The position numbers and the translations under genes were made by a program. Positions 13,954 to 23,048 of a stretch of DNA of 64,000 nt are shown here, one piece after another. The stretch's first letter is position 1. Each line of letters opens with the position of its first letter. The stretch comes from CAG-390 sp045636385 (GTDB lineage Bacteria > Bacillota > Clostridia > Oscillospirales > CAG-272), in NCBI GenBank assembly GCA_045636385.1, contig JAZTXK010000044.1:28823-92822 (forward strand), given 5' to 3'. The notes beneath the pieces were generated by a model. It was not told the DNA's origin. It was given only the letters and a program-made list of their open reading frames with translations, and searched no databases.

Positions 13954-15447
13954 TCATTCAAGTCCTCCGCTTTTGACGTATTCCGCCAGCAGATCTCTCG
14001 CAAAGAGGTCATCCGCAAGCGAATCAACTACCGTCAGGCGGTTCGGTGCGTAAGATGAGGTGTAGGAATCGACTACTATATAATAGGTGGCGTTGTCGTC
14101 AATGCTGAAGCGCACGGACTGTCCGTAGTCGCCGTAATAAACGAAATAATTCGAGTTTGAGGTGTTGATGAACTTGGATTTCAGATCCTTTCCCTTGACC
14201 GTACAGAGGTCGAGGCGGTTGTCGAAGGGGAAGAGCGATTGCAGATCGGAATATTTGACCTCGCCCGAGGAAAGGGTGTACGGCGCGCGGACGGAAATAT
14301 ATCCGCCGCCGAGGACGATGTCGTATTTCTCGCCCCAAGCCTTGAAGCCCTCCTCAAAGTAGAGCCGCGCGACGAGAGAACGGAGCCAGTCGCTGTTTCT
14401 GTAGACCTCGTTACGTCCTAGCACCTCATCAGCCTTCGCAACCTCGTCGGCGTATTTTTTCATAAGTGAATCGACGAGGGCGTCGGAGGGATATTCCGAA
14501 TAAACGCGCGCCGATATGATCTCCGCGGTAGTGACGGTGCTGTCACCGGTCACAAAATTGATCACAGCCTCCGCGTGCGTGATTCCGTCATTGTCGCCGC
14601 CGCCCTGAAGATGGTAAACTCCGTTTGCATCGGGCTTGACGTAGCTTTTGTGCGTGTGACCTTCAAATACGAGGTCGATCTCCTCATCCGTAAGGCTGAC
14701 GTCTGCCGAGCCGTCGTGGATCGAGAGGATGACGAAGTCCGCGCCCTCTGCGCGAAGACGCTCGGATTCCTCGCGGATGAGGGATGTGAGCTCCGAGCCC
14801 GTTTTGAAATAAATATTTTCTACCTTATCGCCCGAAATTGATGAATAACAGTTTCCGATCGCGCCTATAATAGCAATGGTAGCGCCGCCGCATTCAACGG
14901 TGACCGAGGGCGTGCAGTAGGGAACGCGGGTGTCGGTCGCGCGATCGTATACGTTGATGGCGAGGAAGGGAAAGTCGGCGAGTGCGAGATTTTCCTCAAT
15001 AGCACTCTCACCCCAATCGAATTCGTGGTTGCCGATAGTCATCGAGACGAACCCGAGCGAGTTCATCCAATCGGTGATGATCCTGCCGCGTGTGAGATTT
15101 GATTCCGACGTGCCCTGCCACATATCGCCCGACGAGAGAAAAATCGCGTGATCGTCGCTCGAGCGAACGGTCTTGAGGTAGGATGTCAGCTCGTCGATGC
15201 CGGGCTGAGAATCGTTGTCGAGCAGCTTGCCGTGAAGGTCGTTGAGAGCATAAAGGTCGAGCGTGACCGTGACGGAGAATGCGCAAAGATCGCAAAAGCC
15301 GTTGGCATCAGCATCGGCGTGCGAGCAGTCGGGGGGCGGTGCTTCGGTGTTTTCAGCCGTAGACGTAACGTCGGGCAGAGCCTCGGTACAGCCGATGGAG
15401 AAGAGTATAAGTAGAGCCAGAGAGATGGCAAAAATTCGTTTTTTCAA
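13954..15447 (-). CDS. Secreted UshA-like 5'-nucleotidase/metallophosphatase lipoprotein
   Basis: A 497-residue surface phosphatase. The start is TTG at 15447, with GGAGG nine bases upstream; it gives a clean signal peptide (KKRIFAISLALLILFSIGC) ending in a lipobox cysteine. A linker and a small Cys/His/Asp motif (CSHADADANGFCDLC, residues about 40-54) precede the calcineurin-like domain: YALNDLHGKLL, SSGDMWQG, TIGNHEFDWG and FEGHTHKSY supply all metal ligands. The C-terminal 5'-nucleotidase domain has GGGYISVRAP and the FPFDNRL substrate segment. It would release phosphate from nucleotides or similar esters outside the cell. Monocistronic. Confidence 0.9.
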   Translation of the reverse strand: MKKRIFAISLALLILFSIGCTEALPDVTSTAENTEAPPPDCSHADADANGFCDLCAFSVTVTLDLYALNDLHGKLLDNDSQPGIDELTSYLKTVRSSDDHAIFLSSGDMWQGTSESNLTRGRIITDWMNSLGFVSMTIGNHEFDWGESAIEENLALADFPFLAINVYDRATDTRVPYCTPSVTVECGGATIAIIGAIGNCYSSISGDKVENIYFKTGSELTSLIREESERLRAEGADFVILSIHDGSADVSLTDEEIDLVFEGHTHKSYVKPDANGVYHLQGGGDNDGITHAEAVINFVTGDSTVTTAEIISARVYSEYPSDALVDSLMKKYADEVAKADEVLGRNEVYRNSDWLRSLVARLYFEEGFKAWGEKYDIVLGGGYISVRAPYTLSSGEVKYSDLQSLFPFDNRLDLCTVKGKDLKSKFINTSNSNYFVYYGDYGQSVRFSIDDNATYYIVVDSYTSSYAPNRLTVVDSLADDLFARDLLAEYVKSGGLE

Positions 15448-15475
15448 GAGTGATCCTCCGAGCGTGAGATAAGTA

Positions 15476-15504
15476 ATTATACCATAACGGGGTAAAAAAG
15501 TCAA
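15476..15504 (-). promoter_or_regulatory. sigma-A promoter of the UshA-like gene
   Basis: TTGACT (15499-15504) and TATAAT (15476-15481) on the minus strand, 17-base spacer, TGG extended -10. It leads to the TTG start at 15447. Confidence 0.85.
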
Positions 15505-15564
15505 CAAAAACGAAAAACGTCGAAAGATTTATAGAGAAAAACGAAATAAAATTTCAAAAAGGTA

Positions 15565-15593
15565 TTGACATAAGAGATTTTGTATGTTATAAT
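15565..15593 (+). promoter_or_regulatory. sigma-A promoter of the tRNA operon
   Basis: Perfect TTGACA (15565-15570) and TATAAT (15588-15593), 17-base spacer with TGT before the -10 box; a strong stable-RNA promoter. Confidence 0.92.
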
Positions 15594-15621
15594 ATATAAG
15601 CACTATGAGTGCACTGTTTTA

Positions 15622-15710
15622 GCCGGTGTGGCGGAACAGGCAGACGCCGCGGACTTAAAATCCGCTGATACGAGAGTATCGTACCGGTTCAAATCCGGTC
15701 ACCGGCACCA
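15622..15710 (+). tRNA. tRNA-Leu (anticodon TAA)
   Basis: An 89-base class II tRNA. Acceptor arms GCCGGTG and CACCGGC pair, the anticodon loop CTTAAAA carries TAA, the variable arm (GATACGAGAGTATC) is long as expected for leucine, the T arm has GGTTCAAATCC, and the CCA end is encoded. Confidence 0.95.
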
Positions 15711-15745
15711 TGCAGTGCCGAAGGAAGAACCGGCAAATTCAATAT

Positions 15746-15821
<76 letters not shown>

Positions 15822-15822
<1 letters not shown>

Positions 15823-15861
15823 AAAATAAAAGGAATGACTTTGGTCATTCCTTTTATTTTT
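15822..15861 (+). terminator. Terminator of the tRNA operon
   Basis: An 18-bp perfect stem, AAAAATAAAAGGAATGAC with its complement ending in TTTTATTTTT, loop TTTG. It begins at the last base of the tRNA-fMet CCA end. Confidence 0.88.
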
Positions 15862-15888
15862 CGTCTTCCGAAACGACGCCGAACCTCC

Positions 15889-16041
15889 TTGTCATTCGCA
15901 AAGCGAATGACAATAATTTGCGCGCGGCCGCCAAATTGAATTATCAGCTCAAATAAAGCGCGCAAATGCGTGGTTACAAGTCCCCTCCCCGCAACCAAAA
16001 AGAAAACGGAACGCATAGCGTTCCGTTTTCTTTTTGGTTGC
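15889..16041. repeat. Palindrome cluster with a copy of the tRNA-fMet 3' end
   Basis: Part of a 588-base gap before the GH78 gene. It holds TTGTCATTCGC/GCGAATGACAA (15889-15913), TTTGCGCGC/GCGCGCAAA arms, and a near-copy of the tRNA-fMet T-arm and CCA end (GGTTACAAGTCCCCTCCCC then GCAACCA, 15972-15997). The copy runs into a perfect 24-bp stem (15991-16014 with 16018-16041). Beyond it (16042-16340) only small hairpins such as CCGCCTTACGGCGG are seen and no gene. Confidence 0.7.
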
Positions 16042-16348
16042 GATCCAAGCCGCAGACTTGTCATATCATCCGCCTTACGGCGGATTCCATACACGCCTTT
16101 GGCGTGATTTGGATGCGAAAGTTGCAAGTTGTGCTTTTCCTCCCCGGCTCGAAAGCGGTCGGTGAGGGCATTTAACGGCAGTGTTTATTCATCCTCGGTG
16201 ACTGTTGCAGAGGCGTTGAGCGTTAGGGGGGCACTTTCTTGGATAAAGAGAAAAACAGAAGTTGATTTTCGCACTAATATTGCTTTACAAGTGCCGCATA
16301 ATAGAGCTTCTGCCAGTGGCTTTTGTTTTCGCAATTTTATATTTTCGG

Positions 16349-16377
16349 TTGAAAAGCATCGGTATTTATGCTATAAT
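16349..16377 (+). promoter_or_regulatory. sigma-A promoter of the GH78 gene
   Basis: TTGAAA (16349-16354) and TATAAT (16372-16377), 17-base spacer, TGC extended -10. Confidence 0.85.
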
Positions 16378-16410
16378 TAATATAACGACATATAAAACGG
16401 GAGATGCTGT

Positions 16411-18621
16411 ATGGACAGATCTTATTTTTTCAAAAACGCGGCTTGGGTGGGGTTGGCTGACAGGACGCCGAAGACTTTTTCGGTTCTTCGCGGGCGCTTT
16501 GACGTTGATTCTTTCACAAAAGTCACCCTCAACGTTCTTGGACTTGGCTTTTTTAAGTGTTACATTAACGGTAAATGTATTAATCCCGATACCTTTTTGC
16601 CGCTTTCTTCTGATTTTGAGGCTTCCGCAGATCCTAAGGGCGAGGTGCTTGCGGGGCACAGGGTGTATGTTCCGAGCTTTGATATAACCCCCTTCACCGC
16701 CCCCGGTGAGAACGTCATCGCGATCCACTTCGGCGGCGGTTGGTATACGCACCGCTCGCGTGTTTTCGGGCTTCCGAAGGCGATCTATTGCATCGTTGCC
16801 GAGGGCGTCGATGGCGCGGAGAAGTGCTTCGTTTCGGACTCTTCCTGCCGTATTTCGGAAAGCTACGTTTCGGACTATGATTTCGTAAGATATGAAAATC
16901 ACGATTATTCCGCTTCGACCGAGCTGTTCGGCGCAGAGGTTGACGATAGCTCTTGGGCAAACGCGACGCTGACCGAGGATCTTGATACTGATTATTTATC
17001 GACCGATTGCCCCGCCGACAAGCTTATCTGCGAGCTGCCCGTGAAGGTTGTCGGAAAGAGCGAGCGGGTCGTCATCTACGATTGCGGCGAAAACACGACG
17101 GGCTATCCGTTGTTCGATCTGCACGCGAAGCCCGGCGAGACGGTTACGGTGCGCTTTGCGGAGGATCTGCTCGCGGAGGGAGGTCTTGACCCGAGACATA
17201 TCCACAACCAGAGCTTTAAGGTGGTGTCGGACGGCTCGGATCGCGCCGTTCAGCCCGATTTCACTTGGTTCTGCTTCCGCTATTTTGAGGTTGAGGGCGA
17301 CGCCGTGCCGAGGTGCGTGAAGGTGATCTATGCGGATGTGCCTCCGTCGTCGACCTTTGAGTGCGACAATGAAACGCTGAATTGGACATATAATACCTTT
17401 ATCCACACGATGCTTTGCAATATGCACACGGGTCACCCCTCAGATTGTCCGCATCTTGAACGCCGCGGATACACCGGCGACGGTCAGCTGACCTGTCACG
17501 CCGCGCTTTCCGTGCTCGATGCGAGAAGCTTTTACGAAAAATGGCTTTGCGATATCGGTGACTGTCAGGATACGCTGAGCGGTCATATTCAGTACACCGC
17601 GCCATATATCAGAAGCGGCGGAGGTCCGGGCGGTTGGGGCTGCGCTATCGTCGAGGTGCCGTATCAGCTATACAAGCATTACGGCGACGCGGACGTGCTT
17701 CGCAAATATTACGGCAATATGCGTCGCTATATCGACTATCTGGAGGATCATTCCGAGTTCGGACTTGTCACGAGCGACAAGGCGGGCGAATGGTGCCTTG
17801 GTGATTGGTGCGGTCCGAATATACTTTATCCCGACCGTGATATCACCTCCCATAATCAGCAGGTCATTATTCCCGCGCCGTTCGTTAACACCTACTTTAT
17901 GGTGAAATCGCTTGAAACGATGCGCGAGATCGCTATGATAATCGGCAAGGAGGGCGACATCGCGGAATACGATGAGAAGATCGCAACCCGAAAGAGGGCT
18001 ATTCAAGCCGCGTATTTCAATACCTTTGACGGTAATTTCGTTATGAACGTTCAGGGCGCAAATTCCTTTGCCGTGGATCTCGGTCTCGGAAATGCGACTA
18101 CTTATGCCAATATGGTATCCTACTATAAAAAGCTTGGGTATTTTGACACGGGAATCTTTGCGACCGACGTGCTTATCCGCACGATGTTTGAGCGTGGCGA
18201 CGCCGAGCTTGCGGTGGATATCCTCACAAACAATGGCTCTCAGGGCTACGAGCATTGGCGGCAGAACGGAGCAACTACCTTCCATGAATATTGGGACAGC
18301 AACCGAAGCCGCTCGCATTGCCATCCTATGTTCGGTGCGCCCGTGGCGTACTTCTTTGAATATCTTCTCGGTATAAAGCAGACGAAGGAGTCGGCGGGAT
18401 ATAAGGAAATGATCATCAGCCCCGTTGCGATCTCGAAATTCGGCAGAATGTCGGGAAGTATGCAAACTCCGAACGGCAAGGTCGCGGTCGCTTACGAAAG
18501 GGAAGAGGGCGGCGTGAGATTCATCATCACGATCCCGCGCGGTTCGTCGGCTATACTGCGCGTGTTTGGTAACGACTATGCGCTTGCCGAGGGCGAGCAA
18601 GAGATTTTGATCGCCGAGTGA
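16411..18621 (+). CDS. Alpha-L-rhamnosidase (GH78 family)
   Basis: A 736-residue intracellular (no signal peptide) inverting glycosidase that removes terminal alpha-L-rhamnose from plant glycans or bacterial polysaccharides. Residues about 25-200 are beta-sandwich domains with the conserved LGLGFFKCYINGKCINP and WYTHRSRVFG segments. The (alpha/alpha)6 catalytic barrel starts near 310; DCPHLERRGYTGDGQLTCHA (about 345-365) is the family catalytic loop, with the general-acid region, and ATTFHEYWD near 625 carries the general base region. A C-terminal beta domain ends the protein. CGGGAGATG overlaps the start region as a ribosome site. It is a single-gene unit, followed 76 bases later by gldA with its own promoter. 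Confidence 0.9.
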   Translation: MDRSYFFKNAAWVGLADRTPKTFSVLRGRFDVDSFTKVTLNVLGLGFFKCYINGKCINPDTFLPLSSDFEASADPKGEVLAGHRVYVPSFDITPFTAPGENVIAIHFGGGWYTHRSRVFGLPKAIYCIVAEGVDGAEKCFVSDSSCRISESYVSDYDFVRYENHDYSASTELFGAEVDDSSWANATLTEDLDTDYLSTDCPADKLICELPVKVVGKSERVVIYDCGENTTGYPLFDLHAKPGETVTVRFAEDLLAEGGLDPRHIHNQSFKVVSDGSDRAVQPDFTWFCFRYFEVEGDAVPRCVKVIYADVPPSSTFECDNETLNWTYNTFIHTMLCNMHTGHPSDCPHLERRGYTGDGQLTCHAALSVLDARSFYEKWLCDIGDCQDTLSGHIQYTAPYIRSGGGPGGWGCAIVEVPYQLYKHYGDADVLRKYYGNMRRYIDYLEDHSEFGLVTSDKAGEWCLGDWCGPNILYPDRDITSHNQQVIIPAPFVNTYFMVKSLETMREIAMIIGKEGDIAEYDEKIATRKRAIQAAYFNTFDGNFVMNVQGANSFAVDLGLGNATTYANMVSYYKKLGYFDTGIFATDVLIRTMFERGDAELAVDILTNNGSQGYEHWRQNGATTFHEYWDSNRSRSHCHPMFGAPVAYFFEYLLGIKQTKESAGYKEMIISPVAISKFGRMSGSMQTPNGKVAVAYEREEGGVRFIITIPRGSSAILRVFGNDYALAEGEQEILIAE

Positions 18622-18629
18622 TAAATATC

Positions 18630-18658
18630 TTGACAATCGGCACTATCTGTTATATAAT
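18630..18658 (+). promoter_or_regulatory. sigma-A promoter of gldA
   Basis: TTGACA (18630-18635) and TATAAT (18653-18658), 17-base spacer. Confidence 0.88.
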
Positions 18659-18697
18659 TAACGTAGTAAATCTAAAAATCAATAAGGAGAAATCAAA

Positions 18698-19798
18698 ATG
18701 GCAAAAATTCTTATTTGCCCTAACAAATACGTTCAGGGCGCAGGCGAAATGGGCAAGATCGCCGATTACGCGCGAGTCTACGGCAAAAAGGCTCTCGTAG
18801 TTATCACTTCTTCCGGTTACAAGAGAATCGGAGCAACTCTCGAAGCAAGCTTCGGCGCGGGCGAGGTTGGCGTGGTTTACGACTACTTCAACGGCGAGTG
18901 CTCCTGGAACGAGATCAACAGACTTATCGAGGTTATGAAGACCAACGAATGCGATATGGTTATCGGTATCGGCGGCGGTAAGATCCTCGACACCTCCAAG
19001 GCTGTTGCGCACGCGTGCAAGACCCCCGTTATTATCTGCCCCACCATCGCATCTACCGATGCACCTTGCTCGGCTCTTTCTGTCGTTTACACCGACGAGG
19101 GCGTTTTTGAGGAGTATCATTGGCTTCCCGCTAACCCCAATATGGTTCTTATGGACACCTCCATTATCGCCGCTTCTCCCGCTCGTCTTACCGTTGCGGG
19201 TATCGGCGACGCTCTCGCTACCTACTATGAGGCAAGAGCGACAAAGGCGAAGGATGCAGGCACCTGCGCGGGCGGCAAGGTTACTTGCGCGGCTATGGCT
19301 CTTGCGGAGCTCTGCCTTAACACTCTGCTTGAAGAGGGCGTAAAGGCTAAGCTCGCTCTTGAATCCGGCGCTTGCACCGAGGCGGTTGAGAAGGTTATCG
19401 AGGCGAACACCCTCCTTTCGGGTATTGGCTTTGAGTCGGGTGGACTTGCAGCGGCTCACGCTATCCACAACGGTCTTACCGTTCTCCCCGAGTGCCATCA
19501 TATGTACCACGGCGAGAAGGTTGCTTTCGGCGTTCTCACCCAGCTTATGCTTGAAAACGTTCCCACCGAGGAGCTTGATGAGATCGTAAACTTCTGCATC
19601 GAGGTAGGACTTCCCGTGACCCTCGGCGAGCTCGGCGTTACCGAGGTTACCGACGAGAAGCTTCTCGCGGTTGCAAAGGCTGCAACCGCCCCGGGTGAAA
19701 CCATCCACAATATGCCCTTCGAGGTTACCGCGGAGAAGGTCGTTGCCGCAATGAAGGCAGCCGATGCTTACGGAAGATATCTTCTTTACGTTGTATAA
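18698..19798 (+). CDS. gldA: Glycerol dehydrogenase
   Basis: A 366-residue NAD-dependent, zinc-dependent iron-type alcohol dehydrogenase that oxidises glycerol to dihydroxyacetone (or the reverse). The NAD-binding GIGGGKILDTSKAVA, the IASTDAPCSALSVVY substrate loop, the zinc aspartate in GIGDALATYYEA and the zinc histidines in AAHAIHNGL and HHMYHGEKVAFG are all present. Length is usual. AAGGAG lies eight bases before the ATG; it has its own promoter and terminator. Glycerol released through glycerophosphodiester breakdown by the window's GDPD enzymes could feed it, though that link is only contextual. Confidence 0.95.
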   Translation: MAKILICPNKYVQGAGEMGKIADYARVYGKKALVVITSSGYKRIGATLEASFGAGEVGVVYDYFNGECSWNEINRLIEVMKTNECDMVIGIGGGKILDTSKAVAHACKTPVIICPTIASTDAPCSALSVVYTDEGVFEEYHWLPANPNMVLMDTSIIAASPARLTVAGIGDALATYYEARATKAKDAGTCAGGKVTCAAMALAELCLNTLLEEGVKAKLALESGACTEAVEKVIEANTLLSGIGFESGGLAAAHAIHNGLTVLPECHHMYHGEKVAFGVLTQLMLENVPTEELDEIVNFCIEVGLPVTLGELGVTEVTDEKLLAVAKAATAPGETIHNMPFEVTAEKVVAAMKAADAYGRYLLYVV

Positions 19799-19811
19799 TT
19801 TATATTGATAA

Positions 19812-19847
19812 AACAAGGAGCGACTGCGTGTCACTCCTTGTTTTTGC
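19812..19847 (+). terminator. Terminator of gldA
   Basis: ACAAGGAG pairs with CTCCTTGT, with an additional GAC/GTC inside, followed by TTTTTG. Confidence 0.85.
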
Positions 19848-19858
19848 TTCTAAAAGCA

Positions 19859-19887
19859 TTGACTATGGAGCAAAATTGTGGTATAAT
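19859..19887 (+). promoter_or_regulatory. sigma-A promoter of the PHP-aldo/keto reductase operon
   Basis: TTGACT (19859-19864) and TATAAT (19882-19887), 17-base spacer, TGG extended -10. Confidence 0.85.
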
Positions 19888-19913
19888 CATACCGTAAAGT
19901 GAGGTAAACCGAT

Positions 19914-20609
19914 ATGAATGACTACAAATATAAATACGAAATGCACGTCCACACCTGCCCTTGCAGCGGCGGCGGTAACGACATCCGCGAGCATATTGAC
20001 GATCTGATCGCGAAGGGGTACACCGGAATGGTGGTGACCAACCATTTTTACGCGGGCGATAACCGAATCGACAGAAAATTACCGTGGGAGGAGTTCGTTG
20101 ACGCATACCGTCAGGATTATCTCTACGGTCTTGAATACGCTCAAACGGTTGATTTCGACCTGCTTTTCGGACTTGAGGAGAACGTCGGATACGGACGGGA
20201 GATACTTCTTTACGGAATCACTCCCGAGCTTATAGAGTCGCACCCCGAGCTTAAGAGGGCGTCGGCGGAAAAATATGCCGAGGTCGTTCACGCGGCGGGA
20301 GGTCTTGTCTATCAGGCGCACCCGTACCGCGCCAGAGATTATATCAGAAACCCCTTCCCACTCGAATGTCTTGATCTGCTTGACGGAATTGAGGTATACA
20401 ACGCGGGCAACGAGCCCGAATGGAACGAGAGCGCGCGGATCTTTGCCGAGGAAAAGGGACTTGCCTGCATCGCGGGCTCGGACGGACACGAGATCGGCAC
20501 GGCGGGTCGCGCGGGAATTGCGACGAGGGAGCGCATCAAAAGCAACGATGACATCGTCCGCGTGCTGAAAAATAAGGAATACGAAATCTTCATAAACGGA
20601 GCAGAATAA
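19914..20609 (+). CDS. PHP-domain metal-dependent phosphoesterase
   Basis: A 231-residue protein of the polymerase and histidinol phosphatase (PHP) superfamily. Metal ligands are visible in YEMHVHTCPCSGG (H-x-H), MVVTNHFYAGD, GLEENVGYGREI, VYQAHPYRARD and AGSDGHEIG. Such proteins hydrolyse small phosphoesters, for example histidinol phosphate or nucleoside phosphates, using two or three metals; the substrate here is unknown. Cytoplasmic. Its TAA stop overlaps the next ATG by one base (TAATG), so it is coupled to the aldo/keto reductase gene. Confidence 0.85.
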   Translation: MNDYKYKYEMHVHTCPCSGGGNDIREHIDDLIAKGYTGMVVTNHFYAGDNRIDRKLPWEEFVDAYRQDYLYGLEYAQTVDFDLLFGLEENVGYGREILLYGITPELIESHPELKRASAEKYAEVVHAAGGLVYQAHPYRARDYIRNPFPLECLDLLDGIEVYNAGNEPEWNESARIFAEEKGLACIAGSDGHEIGTAGRAGIATRERIKSNDDIVRVLKNKEYEIFINGAE

Positions 20610-21616
20610 TGGAATACAGAGTTTTAGGAAAAACAGGACTTGAAATCTCCCGCCTCGGCTTTGGCGGTATCCCGATCCAGAAGATCGACGCAGAGGGCAC
20701 GAAGGCTCTGATCGGTGATATGATCAAGGAAGGCATCAACTTCATCGACACCGCGCGCGGCTATACCGTCAGCGAGGAATACCTCGGCTACGCGCTCGAG
20801 GGAGTGCGCGACAAGTTCGTGCTTGCGACCAAGAGCATGGCGCGCACCAAGGATGCGATGGCGAATGACATTGACGTCAGCCTTAAGAACCTCCGAACCG
20901 ATTATATCGACCTTTATCAGGTACACAATCCCGGCGCGGCGGATCTTGAAAAGGTAATGGCTGAGGGCGGCGCGCTTGAGGCACTTCTTGAGGCTAAGGC
21001 GGCGGGAAAGATCGGACATATCGGAATCACGCTCCATTCGGTCGAGCTTTTCCGCGAGGCGATCGAATTCGATTGGGTCGAAACGGTTATGTTCCCCTAC
21101 AACATCGTCGAAACTCAGGGCGAGGAGCTGATCGCGAAGTGCGCGGAGAAGAATATCGGATTTATCTGTATGAAGCCTCTCGCGGGCGGTGCGATCGAGG
21201 ACGCGACCGTTGCTCTGCGCTTTATCGTGAGCAATCACGCTGTAACCGTGGTCATCCCCGGAATGGCGGATTCCGCAGAGATTGCGCAGAACGTATCGGC
21301 GACGGCTGATACATCTCCCCTGAGTGCGGATGAGCAGAAAAAGATCGCAAAGATCAAGGATGATCTCGGCACAAATTTCTGCCGCAGATGCAATTACTGT
21401 CAGCCTTGTACTGCGGGGATCAATATCTCGGGTGTTTTCCTCTTTGAGGGATATTACAGCCGCTACGATCTTAAGGATTGGGCGCTCAGCCGCTATTCAA
21501 GTATGCCGAAGACCGCATCCGACTGCATTGATTGCGGCGTTTGCGAAACCCGCTGTCCTTATAATCTCCCCATCCGTCAGATGCTTAAGAGAGCCGCAGA
21601 GGTAATGGGCAAATAA
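20609..21616 (+). CDS. Aldo/keto reductase with C-terminal 4Fe-4S domain
   Basis: A 335-residue protein. The TIM-barrel aldo/keto reductase domain runs from GKTGLEISRLGFGGIP to about residue 240, with the catalytic tyrosine region FIDTARGYTVSEEYLG, the lysine in FVLATKSM and TDYIDLYQVHNPG. The C-terminus holds CRRCNYCQPC and CIDCGVCETRCPYNLPI, the latter a ferredoxin-like cluster motif. This form is common in anaerobes, where a ferredoxin-type electron route may replace or supplement NADPH. Substrate unknown. It lies between a PHP gene and an RmlD-like gene in one operon. Confidence 0.9.
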   Translation: MEYRVLGKTGLEISRLGFGGIPIQKIDAEGTKALIGDMIKEGINFIDTARGYTVSEEYLGYALEGVRDKFVLATKSMARTKDAMANDIDVSLKNLRTDYIDLYQVHNPGAADLEKVMAEGGALEALLEAKAAGKIGHIGITLHSVELFREAIEFDWVETVMFPYNIVETQGEELIAKCAEKNIGFICMKPLAGGAIEDATVALRFIVSNHAVTVVIPGMADSAEIAQNVSATADTSPLSADEQKKIAKIKDDLGTNFCRRCNYCQPCTAGINISGVFLFEGYYSRYDLKDWALSRYSSMPKTASDCIDCGVCETRCPYNLPIRQMLKRAAEVMGK

Positions 21617-21627
21617 GGAGACTGATC

Positions 21628-22416
21628 ATGATACTTGTTACGGGCGCGAGCGGATTTGTCGGTAGTAAGATCATGCAGATATGCCGTGACGTTGTTGCGT
21701 GCCCCTCTCTGCGGGGGGCGTCCGAGGACGATATCAAGCGTATCGTTGCCGAAAGCGGCGCGGATACGATCGTGCATACCGCCGCAATTTCGGATATCTC
21801 TGCCTGTCGGAAGGATCCCGAGGCATCATATATTGCAAACGTACAGATTCCCGTTTTTTTGGCGCGCGCGTCGACGGGCATAAAGCTCGTATGCTTCAGC
21901 TCGGATCAGGTTTACAGCGGAATGGATGAGGACGGACCTTACTTTGAAGACCGTGTGAAGCCGGGCAATCTTTATGCCGAGCATAAACTCGAAATGGAGG
22001 AGCGCGTGCTTCATATCGATCCCGATGCCGTTATGCTCCGCGCGGAGTGGATGTACGATTATTATTTGAAAAAATCCAATTATTTTATGAATATCATTAA
22101 CGCCGAGAAATCGGTCTGTTTCAGCTCACGGCAGTACAGAGGCGTCACATATGTCAAAGAGGTTGCCGAGAATATGCCGAGCGTCATTCGCCTCCCCGGC
22201 GGTTCGTATAACTTCGGAAGCGAAACGGCGAAATCTATGTATGCGATAACCGAGGGTTTTCTGTCGGCTATCGGCAAAAGCTTGACCGTCGAGGATCAGC
22301 CTCCGAGGCACAATTTGTGGATGAATTGCGATAAGGCGCGCAAGGGCGGCGTGATATTCAGCAGCGTCGAGGACGGACTGAAGCGTTGCGCGGCTGATTA
22401 CGGCTTCTTGAAATGA
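21628..22416 (+). CDS. RmlD-like NAD(P)-dependent short-chain reductase
   Basis: A 262-residue extended-SDR protein. The N-terminal TGASGFVGSKI is the dinucleotide-binding motif, HTAAISDISAC the next conserved loop, FSSDQVYSG carries the catalytic serine, and YAEHKLEMEE the Y-x-x-x-K pair. The layout is closest to dTDP-4-dehydrorhamnose reductase (RmlD_sub_bind), which makes dTDP-rhamnose, but there are no other rml genes here, so this specific role is not supported. GGAG lies about eight bases before the ATG. Last gene of the three-gene operon. Confidence 0.85.
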   Translation: MILVTGASGFVGSKIMQICRDVVACPSLRGASEDDIKRIVAESGADTIVHTAAISDISACRKDPEASYIANVQIPVFLARASTGIKLVCFSSDQVYSGMDEDGPYFEDRVKPGNLYAEHKLEMEERVLHIDPDAVMLRAEWMYDYYLKKSNYFMNIINAEKSVCFSSRQYRGVTYVKEVAENMPSVIRLPGGSYNFGSETAKSMYAITEGFLSAIGKSLTVEDQPPRHNLWMNCDKARKGGVIFSSVEDGLKRCAADYGFLK

Positions 22417-22434
22417 TAGAATTCGCAGAAACCG

Positions 22435-22463
22435 TTGAAATTCGTATATTTTTATGATATAAT
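22435..22463 (+). promoter_or_regulatory. sigma-A promoter of the DUF4304-like/PHP operon
   Basis: TTGAAA (22435-22440) and TATAAT (22458-22463), 17-base spacer, TGA extended -10. Confidence 0.85.
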
Positions 22464-22493
22464 TTTTATATAACACCGAAAGGCGGCGAGCAA

Positions 22494-23048
22494 ATGACTA
22501 ATATTCAAAAAATGAAATCATACCTCGCCAAATATGTCTTTCCGAAACTTTACGAAAAAGGCTTTACGGGTAAATGGCCGCATTTTCGCAGGGAACTTGG
22601 TGATTGTGTAGAGCTTATAAGCTTCTATACCAACAAATGGGGCGGGGCGTTTAGCGTTTACGTTTCTGCCATTTTTCCAAATTCAGAAAATAAGAATTAT
22701 ACGATACATAAGTGGATGGACATAACCGAAGACCTGCTTTCGGCAGGCGATGCCAACAGAGGTTACCGTCTGAAAGGTATGTATGACGGAGAGTTCCATT
22801 ATCGCGATCTGTATAGGAAGCTTATGATAGGTCTCGGAATGGTTTATCTCCACGCCCCTGAAAATAAGGGAGAGTCATTTGTTCCACCTAAAGGCTACAA
22901 GTTCGTCCGAAAATTCGACGACGAAGCGGCGCTTGCGGTCTGCGAAGAGGTCAATAAACAATTTGAAAAAGCTTATAAATGGCTTGACAAATTTGAGAAA
23001 AAACATCAAAAGAAATATAATAAGTCGAAAGGCGGTACACAGAAATGA
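22494..23048 (+). CDS. DUF4304-like cytoplasmic protein
   Basis: A 184-residue protein without signal or membrane segments. The opening (YVFPKLYEKGFTGKWPHFRR) followed by an aromatic beta region (CVELISFYTNKWGGAFSVYVS) resembles DUF4304 proteins, a family of unknown function often found in defence or housekeeping islands. The C-terminus is lysine-rich and helical (KWLDKFEKKHQKKYNKSKGG). Its stop overlaps the start of the PHP gene (ATGA), so the two are coupled. No function can be assigned. Confidence 0.7.
   Translation: MTNIQKMKSYLAKYVFPKLYEKGFTGKWPHFRRELGDCVELISFYTNKWGGAFSVYVSAIFPNSENKNYTIHKWMDITEDLLSAGDANRGYRLKGMYDGEFHYRDLYRKLMIGLGMVYLHAPENKGESFVPPKGYKFVRKFDDEAALAVCEEVNKQFEKAYKWLDKFEKKHQKKYNKSKGGTQK

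Noticed and set aside
21628..22416. A dTDP-rhamnose biosynthesis locus based on the RmlD-like gene
   Set aside because: No rmlA, rmlB or rmlC homologs are nearby; the fold match alone does not support the pathway.
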